This document shows, piece by piece, positions 1 to 11,100 of a stretch of 64,000 bases of DNA. The stretch lies in the NCBI GenBank assembly GCA_001598975.1, contig BBXU01001240.1, forward strand, positions 17,393-81,392, read 5' to 3'. Made by a program: the position numbers and the translations under genes. Under the pieces are notes generated by a model. That model saw only the letters and a list, made by a program, of their open reading frames with translations. It made no database searches and had not been told where the DNA came from. The DNA is from Parachlorella kessleri. Taxonomy: Eukaryota > Chlorophyta > Trebouxiophyceae > Chlorellales > Chlorellaceae. The first letter of the stretch is position 1; every line of letters starts with the position of its first letter.

Positions 1-136
1 GGCACCTCGGTCTAATCGAACCGGCTTTGCAAGCAGCCGTGCAAGTCATCTCCACGCCAGACGGTTAAGTGCTTCGAGGTGCGACGCAAACAGTAGGATG
101 TCATGTGCTTGCCCTGTATGCAGGTATCAATCGCAG

Positions 137-250
137 TACTTTGTGCTGGATAGCTTTGAAGACGGCGCTAGGAAGCTGCGAGAGTATTGTACTACCCTCC
201 ACACAGCCCTGCCAGACGATGTGAAGCGGGCCGTGGGGCTGCACGCATGA
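137..250 (+). CDS. Aromatic amino acid hydroxylase, C-terminal exon (partial)
   Basis: Only the last exon is in the window. After an acceptor at 134-136 (or at 121-123, adding four codons) it reads 37 residues beginning YFVLDSFEDGARKLREYC and ends at TGA 248-250. The YFV-x-DSFEDxxxKLRE pattern is the C-terminal end of the catalytic domain of pterin/folate-dependent aromatic amino acid hydroxylases (phenylalanine 4-hydroxylase family). Moss, conifer and green algal members of this family are plastid enzymes converting Phe to Tyr. The iron-binding His/His/Glu residues would lie upstream of the window, so activity cannot be judged. Bases 1-120 look like intron. The call rests on one short motif and could be wrong; the exon itself is well supported by its splice site, open frame and the TGTAA just downstream. 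Confidence 0.55.
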   Translation, partial: YFVLDSFEDGARKLREYCTTLHTALPDDVKRAVGLHA

Positions 251-266
251 GCACTGTGGTGCCTGC

Positions 267-271
267 TGTAA
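267..271 (+). terminator. TGTAA polyadenylation signal
   Basis: TGTAA lies 17 bases after the stop codon of the hydroxylase exon. TGTAA is the usual near-upstream polyadenylation element of chlorophyte mRNAs. The very short 3' UTR makes this plausible but not proven. Confidence 0.45.
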
Positions 272-458
272 GGGTGCGCCTGCTGGTGTGAGCTGGGGAG
301 GGCTGTACGTAGGATTTAGTAGTGTAAGTACGCGACCTGGGCGTCCTTGATAGGTCTTTCCTTGTGTTTGTGGGACACGTTAGGAACAGGGGTGTAGAGT
401 ATTGGGCACTTGAAAGAAATGGACCTCTCCCAAGTATGCTGCTGTGTGGTGCGCGGCC

Positions 459-475
459 GGGGGGGGGGGGGGGGG
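459..475. repeat. Poly-G tract (17 G)
   Basis: Seventeen consecutive G residues. Such tracts are prone to length polymorphism and sequencing error, so the exact length is doubtful. Confidence 0.9.
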
Positions 476-1162
476 CAGAGTTGCAACCCTACTTTGAGAT
501 GGTGATGCTTACGATATCAGTGACAAACTCGCACTCATGCAGTCTTTATGTTGTACAAGTTTGGGCAATCTGATGTACCAAGGGCAAGGCTGGATTGCCT
601 TTTTCATGTTGGGCCAATGTGATATGTCTGGAACTATACGGGCCCATGATACGCGTGGTGTGTTTTGCTGATGTTTTGACCGCTGTTCTTGCGTCTGACC
701 ATAGATATATGATACCCCGGCAGCCTCTCCTTCGGGTTACAAGTACTCCCTAGGTGCACATGGCGATAGGAGGGGTGCCGGCTCCGAGGCTGCAGCTCAG
801 GTTGTTAATGTGCTGACGGGGCAGGTTATCTGATCATAGAGATGATACCGCTGTGATCAGACAGTGCTGGCTGCAAGGCTTTCTCTCGTCAGCTTGTAGC
901 TTGCCTTAAACGATGCATGAACGACCGGGCGTTATGGATTTAACTAACACTCTACGGGGAGTCGCCTGTCAAATGCCGTTACAGTGTGTGTTTGGTCAGC
1001 ACAGTAACTTCAGTAGGGTTGAAGTCAGGTGATGGTGCCATGCACGTCCATAGTGTTTGTGGCTATGGGAAATCAACCGGGCATTTCCCTCAATGTTAAC
1101 AGAGCCAGTGCGCCCTGAGAGTGTTAGACACTGCTTGCACAGTATGAGCGTTGCTAAAGAGA

Positions 1163-1175
1163 GGGGGGGGGGGGG
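1163..1175. repeat. Poly-G tract (13 G)
   Basis: Thirteen consecutive G residues in the same intergenic region. A similar 15-G tract lies in a PPR-gene intron at 32163-32177. Confidence 0.9.
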
Positions 1176-1454
1176 CGGTCCTGCTAGCTGCGAGATGGTG
1201 AAGGTAAGATGCAAGAAATTGGTGTCCTAGGCCCACTGATATGTAGACAGAGCACCGACAATCTATCAGTTGCACACTAGCGGAACACTTCCTGTTCCCT
1301 TAGTATGACAGGATCACAAGCAGGATGGCTGGTGCCACTGCCCCCACGATCTAGCTGGACTAACCTAGCATTTGTACGCTGATACAAAGGGAAACCAAGA
1401 GAACCATCCCTGCTCCTATGGTCTAAGGAGACACACTAAAACATGCTGTGAACT

Positions 1455-2804
1455 TCATGCTCTCTTAAAGCGATATCTGCTGGCCTTCAGTGCGGCAACC
1501 TCTGGCGTGAGAGCCGCCAGAGAGTTGATGGCCTGCATGCTGACCAGGTAGAACAAGAGCGGGGCAACAGGCAGCCATAGCAGGCGCCATACACCTTCCT
1601 GCAGCAGGCAGCAGACTTGTGTCTGGACTGGGAGCTGCTGACTGAGGCTGTGCACACTTATTTATCACTTGCCAGGTTCGACACTTTCGTCCTGCCCCAA
1701 ACTTCAAGCCTGGCAGTATGGCTTGTGCGTCAGGGACGTATATCTAGATGACAAGAGCAACACAGTGCCAGGTGCTCAGCAACTCACCGCCCCAACGCTG
1801 CGGCAAACTCTGAACACTGCGGTACCCCAGAACAGCCCTTCAAGCATTGCCAGGGTGGCGGACAGCTGGAGGAGCTGCTTCCAAAGCCGCTGTGGCTGGT
1901 CCTGCTGGAATAGCAGCACAGCAGCTGTGGCAAGCAGGACTGAAGCGCCGCCACCTAGCTCCCCTGCCACTACTGCTGCCTCTCTGAGGTGGCCAACGAA
2001 CGCAAAGTGATGCCGGGTCCCATAGGGTGACACCACCTGCAGGACAGATGAGCCGCATAGCTGTCAGCAGATTTAAGCGGGTGTTTAGCTGGCGGAATAT
2101 GCATAGTACCATCCTGCCTTACCTGGTGGACAGCAAATAGGAGGTATATGGCTGCAAGGAAGACCCCAAGGAAGCCCAACAGCTGCTTCACATATCGCTG
2201 CTGCCGAGCGCCTTCTCGTTCCAGCTGCTCTATAACCTGCACAGAGAAGCTAAGGAGGTTGCTCCCCTCGAGCCATCCTCAGTGTCATACATTTGTAAAG
2301 GTCCGTCAGCTTGCCCTCCTCATTAAGTTAAGAACCTTCGGACCACGGCCGCAAGGACCTCACTGAGTCATGTGGCGGACACTCACCTCTTCCTGCTCCT
2401 CCTCCTCTAGGTAGTCTTCATCCTGCACTTACATGTCGAGTTCTAGCATCGCTCTCCGCAGGCAGCTGCAAGCACGTGAAAACTGCAGGTGTTCCAGATG
2501 ATGACAAATCCCCAAAGACATATCTAGATTATTTGTCAGCCACGTTGTCCGAAGGGCTGGGGCAGGGACAGACAGGCAGTCAGCAAACTCTTGTTGCGAG
2601 GGGCTGGCCTCCCAGCTTGCACTTTCTAAGACCCTTTCAGTTTCCCACCAACGCATAAACCCGTCACTCATCATCAACAAGGCAGTCGCAGCAAGGCTAA
2701 CACGAGCAGTGAAGGACCTCAGACAGCTCAACACCTCCAAATCTTCTGGAAGTCACCTGCAGAGTAGTTCCGCCTTGGAGATTCGCATCCCTGCGCTGTC
2801 TCAT
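1455..2804 (-). CDS. Small four-helix membrane protein, unknown function
   Basis: Five exons on the minus strand splice into one open frame: 2757-2804, 2387-2422, 2123-2236, 1788-2036 and 1455-1634, all junctions in phase 0 with CAG|GT-type donors. The product is 208 aa. Residues 1-45 are hydrophilic and acidic (DEDYLEEEEQEE). They are followed by a hydrophobic helix (LLGFLGVFLAAIYLLF), two more helices in exon 4 (around GASVLLATAAVLLF and LSATLAMLEGLFWGTAVF) and a fourth in exon 5 (LLWLPVAPLLFYLV), with a basic end RYRFKRA. I do not recognise the family. The last acceptor could be three bases upstream (1637). The start ATG at 2804-2802 is chosen because it gives a phase-0 exon with a good donor. 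The gene is head to head with CAT-A, 197 bp away. Confidence 0.65.
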
Positions 2805-3001
2805 CTTCACGACTCGGCAAAAAGCAACGGAAAGACCGTAAGGGGCCCTCCCACACTGCGCGCTGGATTCCCTCTGTGGATCCGATCCCAGAACGGCTAT
2901 GCACGGATGCACGACGATGGCTAGCTATAATCTTCATGCGCTGTCTCCCTATGATGCTGGCTGCCTTAGAGTAACTGCCATGTGCAGCTTGCCGGTGTGC
3001 A
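2805..3001. promoter_or_regulatory. Putative bidirectional promoter region
   Basis: These 197 bp separate the start codons of the minus-strand membrane protein and plus-strand CAT-A. Both 5' UTRs and promoters must lie here unless an upstream non-coding exon exists. I see no clear TATA box. Confidence 0.4.
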
Positions 3002-6000
3002 ATGAAACGACTGTGGTCAGAATATGTCTTCGAGTGGGCCAAGGCCCTCCGGAGCGCACCGCAGCTCTTGCACAGAATGGCGTTTAGGCCTAGAACAATT
3101 GAGGAGGAACTTGTTGAGGCCAGCCTGCAGGGCAGCCTGAAGAGGACACTGGGATTCTATGACCTCCTCTCGCTGGTGGGAGCCAGGCCTTTAAACCGTG
3201 CTGCCTGGCCTGGCACAAGCTATGGGCACGCCATAGGACGGGTGCAACCCGAGGGCACCTTGGTGCTGTCACGCAGGGTCTGGGCTTCAGTACCGGGAGC
3301 GGAGTCTTCCTGCTAACAGGCGGTGCCGCCTTCATTGCTGGGTAAGTGCTGCACTGGGCCCCCGCAGTATCCCTCCGAAGCTATCTATTATTCAGACCAA
3401 AAAGGGATGGAAGTTTAAACAAATGTGGTGTTCAGGGTAGGTAAAGAGGTGGCTTCGCCCTGCTCACTGTGTCAAGTCTGCTGGTGGCAAAGTAGTTGAA
3501 CCTTGGAACCCACCCTGCTGACCTGCAGGCCAGCCATTGTTATTTCCTACCTCTGGTCGGGAGTGGCAATCACGCTTGCCGCATGCTGTTATGCGGAGGT
3601 AAAGCCTAAGGTAGCGCTGTGGTTTGATCAGGTGCAGTGCGCTGTGTTGACAGGCACTAACAATTTGCTGTGTTTATTTGCAGTTCGCAATGGAGTATCC
3701 AGTTGCAGGTAGGTGGGCAGCAGGCATTGATTGTACATGATGTTATGGATGGACTGAAAGGCAATGTCATTCTGTTGCTTTGAAATCTTTCGCGGTGCTC
3801 CTTGCAGGCGCAGCTTTTTCATACACCATGATCACGTTTGGCGAGCTGCCAGCATTTCTAGCTGTTTCCAACTTGCTGCTGGAGTATGTCCTGGGCACTG
3901 CTGCGGTAGGCATGTCTCCCTTGGCCATCAGGTGTACACTCCAGCGCAGTGTGCCAAACGGCTAGCGTGCAGTCCAGCTGTACTGGCACGGGCATCAAGT
4001 GCGAAAGTAAACCAGCAGCTGGTGCCTGCATGCCAGCACCCCTTCTTCATCCATCCGCCCGGTCACTGGCCAGTGTATCCAACGTTACCTGCCTTGCAGA
4101 TTGCGCGCGGCTTCAGCCTGTACTTGGCCAGGATTTTCAACCTCCCTGACGACTACTTCCTAATTTCCGACAGCCCTGTTGATTTCATGGCCTTCGGCGT
4201 AGTGCTGCTCCTGACGGCGGTGCTTGCATATGGCGTGCGGGAGTCTGCGTTTATAGTATCAGGTGGGGAGCTTGACCTTCTGCCAGCTATTGGCAGAAAG
4301 GTCATGTGCTCAAATTCATTGCGAGGGTTACGCTTGCCTTGCCACACAGCACCCTTGTCTGTTGACAAGCAGAGCTTGTGCACTTGATTCCTGCCTCTCA
4401 CTAAACTCTCTGTGTAATCAATGCGCGGCTCCTGTAACCTGTGCAGTCGTTAATACCATTCACCTCATACTCCTCTTTGTCATCATCATTGCTGGTTATA
4501 CCCAAGCCAACACAGCTAATCTGTCACCCTTCCTGTGAGTTGCCTGGTTGTGCGATACGCTGTGGCGCATGGCATGTGGAAACTGGCGGATAGTATATTA
4601 TGTGCAACAGCCCGGCCATGTTTGCCACCACTGCACCTGCAATGGGAAGTAATCAAAGCATCCAACATGCCTTCGTCAACCCTTCTGCAGAGTGGGCGGG
4701 GCCGATAACATGTTACAGGCTGGCGCGGTGCTATTCTTTGCGTATGCGGGCTTTGACGTAGTAGCCACGTCCACTGAGGAGTCCCGCAAGCCTGAGCATG
4801 TGCCCTGGGCACTTGTGAGCACTACCGTGATTGCCACTGTCACCTACGTTTTGCTGAGCCTTTCATTGGTGCTCATGGTCCCAATCACTGTCAATGGGGA
4901 GCTCAACCCCGTCCTTGTCGACTCAAGCTTCGCGAATGCAGCGCTCTCCACAAGCTTCAAGATTGTCGGTATGTTGCTGGCAGGGTGTTTGTGCTTGTGC
5001 GACTTGAAGCTCCATGCCGGGTACAACTCAGTGTGCCACCTCACATTTCGCCGTGCTGTTGACTGGCCTTCACACCCAGGCATCTTTGGCTCTTACAGAG
5101 CCTTCATTAACCGCATGTGAAGATCCGTCACTTTGTTTTAGATCACAAGGTATGCACAAACAAGGAGGTTGCCCAGCGGTCAGATAAGCTTATCCGTAGT
5201 CGCATCCAACTCAACTGCTGCTGTTGTTGCAGGCCTCAACGGCATGTACTATGTGGCATGTCTAGCAGCATTGTCCGGCACCGTGGGTGCCATGCTGGTT
5301 GGGTTATTTGGCGCCGCCCGCATCTGCATGACCGCCGCGCGAGACTGGCTCATACCACCCTTCCTGGCCACAATCTACGCGCGGACTCAGACTCCACTCA
5401 TAGCTACGCTGGTCATTGGCATTGTAACTGGTGCGTGGGGGATGTCATTGACAACCTTGCCATCCAGACCGTAGCAAAACTAACCAACAGTGTGTCAGTT
5501 ATTGCCTGTGCGGCGTGCCGGCAATGCACACTGTACGGAATGTTCTGCTCACCCAAAAGTTACTCTGGAAGTCCTGGCGTCCCAGTTGCCAAGCATGGGC
5601 GTGCGCTGCTGCTCATGTCATGCAGCTCTTGTTAGCCTGCTGGTTCGCTACACAACCCTGTCCGACTTGGTGAGCCTTAGCACGTTGGTAGTGATGTGGC
5701 TGGTTGCCAACGCACTGCTCTTCAGACGCTATTATCCTGGGCTGCCCCGCCTTCGATACTCCAGGTGGGACAATAGGATTTGAAATGTGTCAGCATTTGC
5801 GGTAGGCCACGCAGGATATCCCTGTCAGCGGGCGTACTGGCTGCAACCTGGTAACAAGCTCTGATTGCTCGGTTTTGGTCAATAATGTGGCTGGAGATGC
5901 CATTGTGAAATGCATGCTGTAGATGCTCCCATGTCAAAGCCCCGAGCGCGACACCTGTATGTGCCTGATCGGATGGAACATTGCGCTCTGTTGCAGGTGG

Positions 6001-7528
6001 GGCACCGTAGAGTCTGCCGAGGGACGGTCCCTCATGCCCTTTACAGTGCCGGGGGCCAGGCTGCCCCTTAGGGTACGCCAATGGCTGGTGGTTGGCCACC
6101 TTTTCTTCATCAACGGTTTCTCAATAGGTGGGTCCAACCTTGACATGGCCGATGTGCCTTTTTCTGACAGGTATCGAAACTGGCTGCCCATTCTACTAAA
6201 CCGAATCTGTAAGGGGTGTCTTCTCCTCATTGACAGGTGCTGCTATGCTTCCTCCTTGCAGGTCTAACTGTCTTCTACCAGGTGCACACACAGCATCTGC
6301 CAATTTTTGATGGCTTTGTTTCACGCTTTTCGCTTTGGATTGGCGTCCTCGTCCTCGGCGTCCTCTGGCTGCTTACCACGACATGTATGCAGGTAACCAA
6401 GTAGTGACTTCTGAAGTGCTGTTGGTCGGCCCATGCATAAAGCATTGCGTCACTGACAATAGCACTATGCGCATGTCTCAATACCATGTTGTGGCCATTG
6501 CAGTTGTGTTGCCCCCTTGAATATGAGCCACCCAAGTGGCATATCCCGTGGTGGCTGATGCCCTGGCTGCCATCCGTGGCTATTATCCTCATGATATTTA
6601 CGCTGGGGAGCCTAGTCAACAGGCAAGTAACATGCCTTGCTTGCAGCGAGACGGAATGGCTTGTGCAAATAGGACTGCGAAGGACGTGTCTCGAAAAGTT
6701 GTGTAGGTTGTGGCCAACTGTGTGCTTACGAGTCGCACCATCCTTATGTGGATGACACTTCTGCTTAATTGGTGTCTAATCCCCTGTTTGCAGGAACATC
6801 TACTGGGTATTTGCCTGCTGGTTTGCGGGCTCGCTTGTTGTCTACTTCCTGTTCAGCCTGCCAATGTCATACATAAGGCATGAGAAGCTGGACTATGTGC
6901 GAAGCGAACAACTGAGGTAGGAAATTTAGCTCGGGTAATGCCAGCATGCCTCGCAGCACGTGTACATGCAGGACCATGTCTCGATGTACTCATCTTTATA
7001 TGCTCATCCTTCTTCCTGTTTTTTCCTCATCAGACTGTGCAAGGGGGACATTGATCCCAGGCTTCATATCTAATACTGGCGCTCTTGTGGTGCAGTGTGG
7101 TGGAACTAAGCCTGGTGGGTGACAAGTGGGTCCCCGTGCGGAAGCATGGCAAAGCAGCACTAGGCTATGAAGCCAGCTCCGTCCGCTTGGGCTCCCGGCA
7201 AGTCGCAGACGTTGCCAAGCGTAAGGCTGGCCAAGCTGCAAGCCAGCGGTCGCAGCAGGTGCTGGCGCAGAGCTCCGAGGGCCTCAACGGCAGCACAAGG
7301 ATCAGCGCAGCGCCTTCAAGCGGGACAAGTAGTGGCGACGTTGAAAGGACTCCACCCCGTGTGGCAGCACATGCTGTGGGGTTGGCCGCGCAGTGGCCTG
7401 GAGTGTCAGGTTTGCCACGCAGTGAAGCAATACCTGCGGGCGGCAGGCAAGTGCCACAGAAGCATGTCGAGAAGCGGCAGCAGGGAGAGCAGCAGCAGCG
7501 ACAACAGCAGCAAAAGCAGCCTCAATAG
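3002..7528 (+). CDS. Cationic amino acid transporter CAT-A
   Basis: Fifteen exons give 744 aa: 3002-3175, 3277-3341, 3529-3598, 3684-3708, 3808-3905, 4100-4262, 4447-4534, 4691-4968, 5233-5430, 5626-5764, 5997-6127, 6262-6392, 6504-6622, 6794-6916, 7096-7528. Every phase agrees, and they match CAT-B and CAT-C exon by exon. It is an APC-superfamily permease of the CAT type, about 14 membrane helices importing basic amino acids in known members. Family marks: TM1 loop GSGVFLLTG, FGELPAFLAVSNLLLEY, FAYAGFDVVATSTEES (CAT 'GFD-x-IA-x-xEE' element), RTQTPLIATL, TLSDLVSLSTLVVMW. Exon 13 ends in a GC donor (6623-6624). CAT-A has an extra intron at 3709-3807 and lacks the intron that splits exons 7 and 8 of CAT-B/C. 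The hydrophilic C-tail ends Gln-rich. It is the most diverged of the three. Substrate and membrane are unknown. Confidence 0.88.
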
Positions 7529-8139
7529 GACTTGCAGTTGCAGGATTCGTGACAGAACATGATTGGTGGTAGAGATTTTGTGACGAGGCTGCAGAGCTTC
7601 AAATATCCGTTGCAAACCTTGGTAACACGCCGTGCTTGACTTCAAACAGGCAGACAGTGTGTATCACTGCCACAGCACTCTGTTCCTGCTACATCTGCCA
7701 CTGGTATTGCCTGGACGCACTCTTGTGTATGTCCGAGGATGAGAAGGTGTTATACCAACAGCCCATAGCACACAAGCAGAGTCTCTGCTCACAGCAAAAG
7801 ATTTTGAAATATCTGCCGTTCCAAACTGGCTTATATACATATCCCGTCCAGGCCAGTCCAGCCCAGCTCTACTCCCTGTTTGCACTACCTGCCACCCATG
7901 CTAATATAGCACTGACTTTTTACCAACATCGCATCCCCTGGTTATGACAGCAGGATGTGTCAAACTGTACGTCATAGGTCCGGACTCTCAAATCCATGTA
8001 CGCTATGTACAGGCCTGCCTGGGCTCGGTGAAACGTCCACCCGGCATCTATAACCATGAATAGAGCAACTCCGTTGCCAAGGCTGCTTGCGCAAAAGGAC
8101 TGCATGACACGATGACACTAGTCTCTGGGTTGGGGCCCG
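7529..8139. other. Intergenic between CAT-A and CAT-B
   Basis: No gene seen. It should hold the CAT-A 3' UTR, with no TGTAA that I can find, and the CAT-B promoter. A TATATA-like string at 7832-7838 is about 300 bp before the CAT-B start. A dispersed repeat copy lies at 7870-7902. Confidence 0.45.
7870..7902 (+). repeat. Dispersed repeat, copy 1
   Basis: A 33-bp string is identical to 43260-43292. Weaker similarity continues upstream (AGTCCAGC and neighbouring bases) and downstream (GGATGTGTCAA at 7952-7962 versus 43302-43312). This points to two diverged copies of one longer element. Its class is unknown. Confidence 0.6.
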
Positions 8140-11100
8140 ATGGACACGAAGCTCCTGCAGGAGTGGTGGAGGGCGTTACGAGTGGCTCCACAGGTCTTCC
8201 ACAGAACTGCTTTCAGGCCACGAACTATCGGGGAGGAACTGGTGGAGGCCAGTCTGAAGGGGAGCCTGAGAAAAGCTCTCCGCTCACACAACCTGCTGTT
8301 CATGGTCAGTGATAGGTGCACAAGGAGCTTTACGTGCTACCAAAGCCTTGTCAACCCGAACCCTGTTCAGGACTGCTGCTGGCCAGCTGGCTCGCACTGT
8401 CTCGCCTTTGCAGATCGGTGGTAAGGCTCTGCCTATGTGCACAGCTCAGCAACTACGCACTGTGCCTTCTGCAGGGCTTGGGACAGGTGGTAGCAGGCGG
8501 CGTGTTCATTCTCACAGGGCAGGCAGCTGTTATCACTGGGTGAGAGACTTTGACGCGCTTCTTGCCCCCGGTTGGCAGCCGGGCAGCGGTCAGCAAGGGG
8601 CCCTACTTGCTTGTTGATGTGAACAGTGCTGTCCACTCACATGTGTTTTGTACAAGCGAAGGTTGCAGGGGGTGCAGGAAGGAGGAGGGCTGACACGAGC
8701 TTGCAGTACAGGACAGTTGCAGGCCAGGTCAAGCTGGACTGGTCAAGTTACAACTCCCCCAGGCAAACTATGAATCTCTTGTGACCCTACATGCAGGCCC
8801 GCAGTTTTCATTGCTTACCTCCTTTCCGGAGCAGCGGCTATTCTGTCGTCTTGTTGCTATGCTGAGGCAAGCATTGGAACTGTGGGGCAAGTATGGCCCC
8901 TTGGCTCCTGTGGTTCCGTTCATGACCCCTGCAAGATGTTATGCTGCTCCTGCGCATGATGTGAGCCGACACACTGCTCCGACTAGAGACCCAACCCAAG
9001 AAACCTTGCTGCAGTTTGCGGTGGAGTATCCAGTGGCAGGAGCTGGTTTCACATATCTCATGCTGACTTGCGGGGAGCTGCCAGCCTGGCTTACGGTGAC
9101 CAACCTCTTGCTGGAGTACATGCTCGGAGTGGCAGCGGTAAGGCCCAAGCCAGGAGGCCATCTGGGCTTGGAAATGTGGACAGGCACCCGAACTTCTCTA
9201 GGTGGTTGTGTTGTATGCAAGCCTGCGTACCGAGGCCCGTCCCAAACCTCTTGCGTAGGCATGCACTTACTGCCTTGAGGCTTATGTGCTGTGCTTGCAG
9301 TGCGAGCTTTTTCTGTGGCCCCTGCTCAGCGCCCTCTGCTTTGCTGCTGTGCAGATTGCCCGCGGGTTCAGTCAGTATGTGTCCCGCATCGCCTATCCTG
9401 GGGACCCCGCCTTGAACGACACCCTGCTGGGGAGCGGCAACACCGACTGGATCGCCTTTGGGCTGGTGCTGGTGCTCACCCTTATCGCAGCCTTGGGAGT
9501 GCGAGAGTCCTCCTTCCTTGTCATGGGTGAGGTGCTAGGTTTAAGCTGGGTGCACTCAGGTAGTCACAGACTCCTGTGTTATTTGAATTGCTGGCCCTCC
9601 CGGCCTGCCGTAAGCCATCTTTCGGCTACTTGGCTGCAAACACTCAAAGAAACATCATGAAATCGGGGAAATGGAGGACACCCTTCACACGCTGCCATCG
9701 CAGCAGAAAGATTAAAGCTGTCCACTGGCACCTGCCAGCGGCTGCCTTGGGAGCGGGCGCCAGGCTGTGCTGCGGTCGGCCCGTTTAGGCGTTACCACTG
9801 TACCTGGGCTTGGATTTGTTAACTATTCCGTGCCTGCAACTCAGCACTGACATGCTCCACTCGTCTGCCTCGCCTCGCCTACATGCTGTGTGTGTACTTC
9901 CTTCTTGCATGCAGTCCTGGTGGTCATACACCTGGGCCTGCTGTTAGCCATCATCATCGCAGAGTTTACGCAGGCTGAGGCGGCCAACATGACCCCCTTC
10001 CTGTGAGTGGGCATGCCCTGCAGCGGCGAAGGGAGGTGCTGTGAGTCCGTGGCATCAGCAGCGTTTGCAAAGCCTGTCAGAGTGGCACAGCCGTAGGGCT
10101 AGGAAGGTGGCTTTATGGCTTGGTTTGCTTGCTGTCTCGGCTACACCCCTGCTTGCCTGCCTTACATCGTGATGGGGACACTGCGCGATTGGCACTAGCA
10201 GCTGTCCTGCCAGTGGGTACCTCTCCCACAAACGTGCAGGTGGGGTGGAGCAGACAACCTGTTTGCGGCGGCGGCGCTTCTTATCTTCGCCTTTGCGGGG
10301 TTTGACGTCATTGCCACGGCAGCAGAGGAGGTAGGCACAGGGCTGAAAGGCCATGCTTGTAGGCTGCTGCTGCAAGCCAGGGAGTGGGCCCGCTTCAACA
10401 CAGGCTCGCCTGCATCCCTGCCTACGGTCATGATGCGAGGCGGGGCAGCGCCATGCATCCTGGCAGGCAGCACCTTTCTTGAGGAGCAGCCTCCACCCTC
10501 GTGCTGCCAAGCGCTCCTCAGCCCAGCTTCTGCAACAAGAATGTTGCAGGCCTGCCAACCGGAGCTCATCCCCGGGGCGATGGTTGGCACCGCTTGCCTG
10601 GCCACCCTCATTTATGTGCTCATGAGCCTGGGCCTGGCGCTAATGGTGCCCTTTGAGAGCTTCGCGGCAACATATGGGTCTGAGTTCCAGAGCGCGGCCT
10701 ACTCCACGGCCTTCCTCAAGGGAGCCAGTGAGTGGGCCAGGCCATGGGCCTGCCTTAGTCCTCACAGCGCTGGACTGCGCAGTAGGGCTGCCAAGCTGCC
10801 CGGTCTCTGGCAAGGAGAGATAGGCTCGCCATGCATTTGCTAGGCGGCGGCCGGCTAGGTAGCCATGTTGCGGGGTCATGGATATGGAGAGGCAGGATGC
10901 CGCAATGTTGCATCAAACTTAGCTGCCTGCTTTCCCTGCAGATCTGAAGGGCATGTATTACGTGGTGTGCGTCACGGCCCTTCTTGGCATCCTCACGGCC
11001 TGTTTGGTTGGGCTGTATGGCTGCGCCCGCATCGTCATGGTGGCAGCCAGAGACTGGCTCCTGCCGCCCTTCCTGGCCACTATCAACCCCAGGACGCAGA

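Larger units (their letters stand above)
272..1454. other. Intergenic region, no gene seen
   Basis: Short ORFs here have no family resemblance and no splice partners. The stretch holds two homopolymeric G tracts (listed separately) and TTACA at 979-983, the reverse complement of TGTAA, which could serve the minus-strand gene ending at 1455. Nothing else is recognisable. Confidence 0.5.

Noticed and set aside
1..82. 8-bp inverted repeat GCACCTCG / CGAGGTGC
   Set aside because: Short with a wide spacer; expected by chance in intron sequence.
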